From Paraburkholderia ferrariae NBRC 106233 (GTDB lineage: Bacteria > Pseudomonadota > Gammaproteobacteria > Burkholderiales > Burkholderiaceae): a stretch of 64,000 bases of DNA. Positions 60,320-64,000 of the stretch are shown piece after piece. The notes under the pieces were generated by a model. It did not search any database. It saw only the letters and a list, made by a program, of their open reading frames with translations, and was not told the origin of the DNA. The stretch is from NCBI RefSeq assembly GCF_000685035.1, contig NZ_BAYB01000032.1, positions 48,254 to 112,253 on the forward strand, read 5' to 3'. Numbering within the stretch: the first letter of the stretch is position 1; the number at the start of each line of letters is the position of its first letter. The position numbers and the translations under genes were made by a program.

Positions 60320-62893
60320 TTATTCGCCATGTGCTGCATCCAGTACCTGCACCGAGAGTTCCGGATCGGCCAGAATTTCCGGCTCGCGAAACGGAAAGCG
60401 CAGCCAATTCTTCCCGGCATAGCGCTGCGTTCCGCTGCCCGAATCGGCCCGGCTCGGGTCGTCGGACTCCGAAGTCGCCAGCATCGTATGCGCATCGACG
60501 CCCTGCGTATCGAACGTCACCGTCTGCAAGTAAGTACTGCCGATCAGATTCGCACCATCTGCGCGCGCAACGCCGTTGGGCTCCGGATACGCGCACGCAA
60601 CGGTAAAGTAGCCCTCCTCTCCGCAGCCGCCGTAGAGCCTGACCGTATGGCCATTGGCGCGCACGGTCAGCGCTTCGCCCGCCGTCGAATCGAGCGGCAC
60701 ATGCTGCCGGTCCATCGCCAGTATGGCAGCGCCCAATGCCTCGCCTACCGCGGGATTCTCTACGTCGAGTTGCCGCGGGGTATGCAGCGGGTCGGCCGGA
60801 TCGAACGGCACGCGATAGCGCTGCGCCGGCTCGATGCGCGCCGCGCGGGCCCAGAACTGCGTCCAGAGACGCGCGCCACGCGCACCGGCATCACCCGTGT
60901 TGTTCCATGCGCGCAGGATGCGGCATGCGGGTCCGACATCGACGGTACGCGGCGGCGAGAACGCTTCGTGTGTCAGCGCATCCTGCGCGACCTCGACGCT
61001 TCCCTTTTCGCAAACGCTGCCGAGCAAGTCGTCCTTGAACAGCGCCGCGGAAAGCACACGGCTATCGAGCACGAGTCGCCGCACCGTCTCTGCCGTGTCC
61101 GCGCCGTGTCCGTTGCGCGCCTCCATCAGCACCTGGCCGGCCAGTCGATGGCCGAGGCGCGCCCGCAGTCCGATGTCTTCCGGCGCGGCGCCAAAGATGC
61201 GCGCATAGCCGGTGAGCGGCACGAGCGGGTTCGCGAGCCAGTAGCTGTTGTTCATGTTCGCCACGTAGTCGGTTCGCAACAGATGCGGCATCGCCGACGC
61301 CGGCATTGCGCCTGGCTGTGCCGAACCGGGATCGGTGATCCAGTCGCACGAGGAACGCGAGCCGTCGAGGAACGGCACGCCGGGCGCACCCTGGTCGAAC
61401 GCCTTGCCGAGCGCAGTGGTGCACCGCGCGGCCAGCGCGTCGGACACATTGGGAACCGCGCCGATATCCGCGTACCAGGCCCTCGGGTCGTTGCGCGCCA
61501 CGGCGAGCGTGTTGACCCACGGCACCGCGGCCAGCGTGGTTTGCACGCGGATAAAGTCGTCCAGCGAGCGTGCCTCGCCCCATTGAAGGAAGTTCGTGAA
61601 CACCCGGAAGTTCTCGGCGTTGATGTCGCGAAGCGCGAACGCATGCGCGCCATCCCACCGCAAGGCAGGCGACATCGACGCAAGATTGACAAGCGGCCCG
61701 AAACGCGTGGTGTAGAGCGTACGGGCGCGCGTGTCGATGCGGCCATCCGTTTCGCGCACCGGAACCTCGATGCGGACCGGGGTCATCGGCACGGGCTTGC
61801 CGTCGTAGAGATACGTCGTGGGCTGGCCCGGCACGAGCGCCAGCTGGAAGATGCCGAAGCGCCGCGCCGTGGAAACGGTATGGGTCCACGCGACCGAATC
61901 GTTGAAGCCGATCATCACCACCGGCACGCCCAGAAACGACGCGCCGCTCACATTCAGCTTGCCCGGGATGGTGAGCTGGGCCTGGTAGAAACGGTCGGGG
62001 CCGCGCCAGAACCAGTGAGGATTGCCGAATAGAAGCGGTTGATTCGAAGCCGTAGCGTCGCCGCCGAATGCGATCGCGTTGCTGCCCAGACCTTCGTGGC
62101 CGCCGGCCTGGAACCATCGCTGCGCAATGCGTTCGGTGGTGGCGGTTAGCGTGTCGGTATGCTGCCTGTCATCAGGATTACTATCTGAATCATCGTCGAT
62201 ACGATCGAAACTGATGGGCGATTGGGCTTCGGCAGGCGGCTGCGCATTCGCAATGCCTTCGACAAAATGCGCAGCACCGCCCGCGAGGTTCGCCGCGTAG
62301 AGGCGGCGATAGATGTCGCTCTCGGTAATATCCGTCACCCACGGCTGAGCGCGGCAGGCGGCGGACTGCCCGGGCCACTCGCCCGCGCGCAGTTCGCGGA
62401 CGTAGCGGTTGTAGCCCGCGGCGAAGCCCTTCGCGAGCGCGCGCAACTCAGGCGGCTGGGCCGCACGATAACGTTCGGTAACGGCATCGCTGTCGAGCAG
62501 ACGGAAGAAGAAGTCCGAATCGAGGTTCTTCGGCTGCCCCACCGTGGACAATCCGTTCAGGCGCGCGTCCGGGCCGAAGTAGCGCGAGCGCTCGCCCCGC
62601 CAGGTGACGAAGGCGTCGGCCATCGTGCAGAGATCGTCCGTTGCCTCCGCGTAGCCATATCCGTAGCCGAGGCTCGCCCAATCGTCGGCCTTGATGTGCG
62701 GTATGCCGCCTGCGGTTCGCCGGATCTCGACGTGGATCGGTCCTGCCGATTCGATCCCGGCTTTGTCCACGGTCTTTCCACCCGTCGTGCAGCCGATTAC
62801 CGATGCCGCGACCATCGCACACACCGCTGCAGTGCGTAGCGTTTTCACCCATCCCGGCATGTTACCCATCACGTCTATCATCTGGTTATTCAC
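60320..62893 (-). CDS. PvdQ-like penicillin amidase-family acylase (lipoprotein)
   Basis: 857 aa from GTG 62893, overlapping the NRPS stop (TAGTG). A lipobox ends at Cys35 ('AASVIGC'). The Ntn-hydrolase nucleophile is Ser271 in 'GLGSNAIAFGGDAT', where autocleavage would create the beta chain, followed by 'LLFGNPHWFW'. In pyoverdine maturation PvdQ removes a fatty acyl chain from the periplasmic precursor, and an analogous step is likely here. The gene could alternatively be a quorum-quenching acylase, but the operon context favours siderophore maturation. Confidence 0.88.
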   Translation of the reverse strand: MNNQMIDVMGNMPGWVKTLRTAAVCAMVAASVIGCTTGGKTVDKAGIESAGPIHVEIRRTAGGIPHIKADDWASLGYGYGYAEATDDLCTMADAFVTWRGERSRYFGPDARLNGLSTVGQPKNLDSDFFFRLLDSDAVTERYRAAQPPELRALAKGFAAGYNRYVRELRAGEWPGQSAACRAQPWVTDITESDIYRRLYAANLAGGAAHFVEGIANAQPPAEAQSPISFDRIDDDSDSNPDDRQHTDTLTATTERIAQRWFQAGGHEGLGSNAIAFGGDATASNQPLLFGNPHWFWRGPDRFYQAQLTIPGKLNVSGASFLGVPVVMIGFNDSVAWTHTVSTARRFGIFQLALVPGQPTTYLYDGKPVPMTPVRIEVPVRETDGRIDTRARTLYTTRFGPLVNLASMSPALRWDGAHAFALRDINAENFRVFTNFLQWGEARSLDDFIRVQTTLAAVPWVNTLAVARNDPRAWYADIGAVPNVSDALAARCTTALGKAFDQGAPGVPFLDGSRSSCDWITDPGSAQPGAMPASAMPHLLRTDYVANMNNSYWLANPLVPLTGYARIFGAAPEDIGLRARLGHRLAGQVLMEARNGHGADTAETVRRLVLDSRVLSAALFKDDLLGSVCEKGSVEVAQDALTHEAFSPPRTVDVGPACRILRAWNNTGDAGARGARLWTQFWARAARIEPAQRYRVPFDPADPLHTPRQLDVENPAVGEALGAAILAMDRQHVPLDSTAGEALTVRANGHTVRLYGGCGEEGYFTVACAYPEPNGVARADGANLIGSTYLQTVTFDTQGVDAHTMLATSESDDPSRADSGSGTQRYAGKNWLRFPFREPEILADPELSVQVLDAAHGE

Positions 62894-64000
62894 TAAACCT
62901 GGTCCGCCAGTTCATCGAGCAGAGAGCGCATCGTGTCGAGCTCGTCGCAAGGCGCTGCGGCCTTTGCGGCCCGGCTCGATTCGCAGGCTTGTGCGAGTTG
63001 TTCGAGTGTGACGGCCACGAAGAAAGTCGAGAGCGGAATGCTCAACCCGAGGCGGGTCAGCACGCGCTGCTGCACCTGCATGATCGTCAGCGAATGGCCG
63101 CCGAGTTCGAAGAAGTAGTCGGTGCGGCTCACTTGTTCGATGCCCAGCACTTCGGACCAGATCTGCGCGAGCGCGGCTTCTGCTTCGCCCTGCGGCGCTT
63201 CGTAGTCGCGTGCTGCGTATTCCGGTGCGGGCAGTGCCTTGCGGTCTACCTTGCCGTTCGGGTTCAGCGGCAGTGCGGACAGCACCAGGATCGTCGAGGG
63301 CACCATGTAGTCGGGTAGTTGCCGTGACAGCGCCTCGCGCAGTGCCGCCTGTTCTATAGCGTGATCCGCGTGCGCCGTCACATACGCAATCAGGCGCGTG
63401 CCGCCCGGGCCTTCCTGTGCCGTTACGACCGCTTCTCTTACGCCAGCCTGCGCCACCAGTTGCGCCTCGATCTCTCCCAGTTCGATGCGCAGGCCCCGTA
63501 TCTTCACCTGATGGTCGATGCGGCCCAGATACTCCAGGGCGCCTTCGTTCGTCCATCGTGCTAAATCGCCCGTGCGGTAGAGCCGTCCGCCGCTCGCATC
63601 GAACGGGTCCGGCACGAGACGCTCTGCGCTTAGTGCGGCACGGTTCAGGTAGCCTCGGGCGAGGCCCGCGCCTCCCAGGTACAGTTCGCCTGCTACGCCC
63701 TGCGGCACAAGGCTCATCTGTGCGTCCAGCACGTGTGTGCTCACGTTGCCGATTGGACGGCCAATCGGCACCACCTCATCGCCCGTGCGGCATGTCCAGT
63801 GCGTTACGTCGATTGCGGCTTCCGTCGGGCCGTACAGGTTGTACAGGCCCACGTTCGGTAGCTGCTCCAGCGTGCGGTTTGCCAGATCTGCGGGCAGGGC
63901 TTCGCCACTGCAGACGATCCGTTTCAGCGTCGTGCAGTTTTTTGCTTCCTCGTGGGCAACGAACGCCTGAAGCATCGACGGCACGAAGTGCAGTGTCGTC
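62893..64000 (-). CDS. Non-ribosomal peptide synthetase, C-terminal part (5' end outside window)
   Basis: The frame is open to base 64000. It has adenylation-domain cores ('NLYGPTEAAIDVTHW', 'GRLYRTGDLARW', 'GRIDHQVKIRGLRIELGEIE', 'NGKVDRKALP') and then a carrier domain with the phosphopantetheine serine in 'FFELGGHSLTIMQVQQ'. The protein stops about 75 residues after that serine with no thioesterase or reductase. It is therefore the end of an A-PCP module of a siderophore assembly line that must release its product elsewhere. Confidence 0.93.
   Translation of the reverse strand, partial: TTLHFVPSMLQAFVAHEEAKNCTTLKRIVCSGEALPADLANRTLEQLPNVGLYNLYGPTEAAIDVTHWTCRTGDEVVPIGRPIGNVSTHVLDAQMSLVPQGVAGELYLGGAGLARGYLNRAALSAERLVPDPFDASGGRLYRTGDLARWTNEGALEYLGRIDHQVKIRGLRIELGEIEAQLVAQAGVREAVVTAQEGPGGTRLIAYVTAHADHAIEQAALREALSRQLPDYMVPSTILVLSALPLNPNGKVDRKALPAPEYAARDYEAPQGEAEAALAQIWSEVLGIEQVSRTDYFFELGGHSLTIMQVQQRVLTRLGLSIPLSTFFVAVTLEQLAQACESSRAAKAAAPCDELDTMRSLLDELADQV

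Noticed and set aside
60224..62032. 602-codon plus-strand frame
   Set aside because: Antisense to the PvdQ-like acylase; Arg/His-rich composition and no recognisable domain.

Overview
The window comes from a GC-rich beta-proteobacterium. The gene families (OmpC-type porins with an 'AQSSVTL' start, tetra-rhodanese sulfur proteins, an NRPS siderophore locus of the ornibactin/malleobactin type, zwf next to a polyphosphate-glucokinase-like gene) point to Burkholderiaceae such as Paraburkholderia, Caballeronia or Burkholderia. This is inference from protein content; no rRNA or tRNA was seen.

Layout. (1) 0-8.5 kb is ordinary chromosome: a histidyl-tRNA-synthetase-like catalytic core (cut by the left edge), a divergent AraC regulator/SDR pair, a second SDR behind a perfect 30-bp palindrome, zwf plus a polyphosphate-glucokinase-like gene, a TetR regulator and a DinB protein. 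Between them lie several decayed gene fragments. (2) 8.8-24.7 kb is one long minus-strand block for organosulfur scavenging: two four-domain rhodanese proteins, an SsuABC-like sulfonate/taurine importer, an NtaA/DszA-type and an SfnG-type flavin monooxygenase, an SfnB/DszC-type flavoprotein, and a peptide-type ABC importer with one intact binding protein and one collapsed by internal deletion. A divergent IclR regulator probably controls it. (3) About 25.9-54.2 kb looks like an acquired catabolic island. IS3 and IS5 family remnants lie on the left; a tyrosine-recombinase remnant sits directly against a beheaded O-methyltransferase gene on the right. (4) 54.6-64 kb is a siderophore locus: NRPS end, PvdQ-like acylase, Fe-siderophore binding protein, fused permease, ATPase and PvdE-like exporter.

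The island holds two paralogous GntR regulators, a flavin reductase, porins, two MFS carriers, an orphan TRAP binding protein, two Rieske oxygenases with one VanB-like reductase, an HsaA-like flavin monooxygenase, a KstD-like flavoprotein, a zinc alcohol dehydrogenase, two small amidohydrolases, a cytosolic BNR propeller, and a ring-cleavage block (LigB-type extradiol dioxygenase, LigJ-like hydratase and three tandem RraA-family proteins, the last LigK-like). No CHMS dehydrogenase (LigC) is visible. I infer that O-demethylation/hydroxylation yields a gallate-like trihydroxylated ring that is cleaved directly to oxalomesaconate and ends as pyruvate and oxaloacetate. The genuine substrate is unknown.

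The island appears to be wired as one regulon. A near-palindromic motif (consensus about GGGRAWTACCCC) recurs in four regulatory gaps at 27.17, 36.02, 42.94 and 53.25 kb, and two of its promoters (27.12 and 43.04 kb) are near-duplicates with the same TTGACT-N17-AATAAT core. This shared control, the three tandem RraA genes and the unusual enzyme set make the island the best candidate here for an undescribed pathway.
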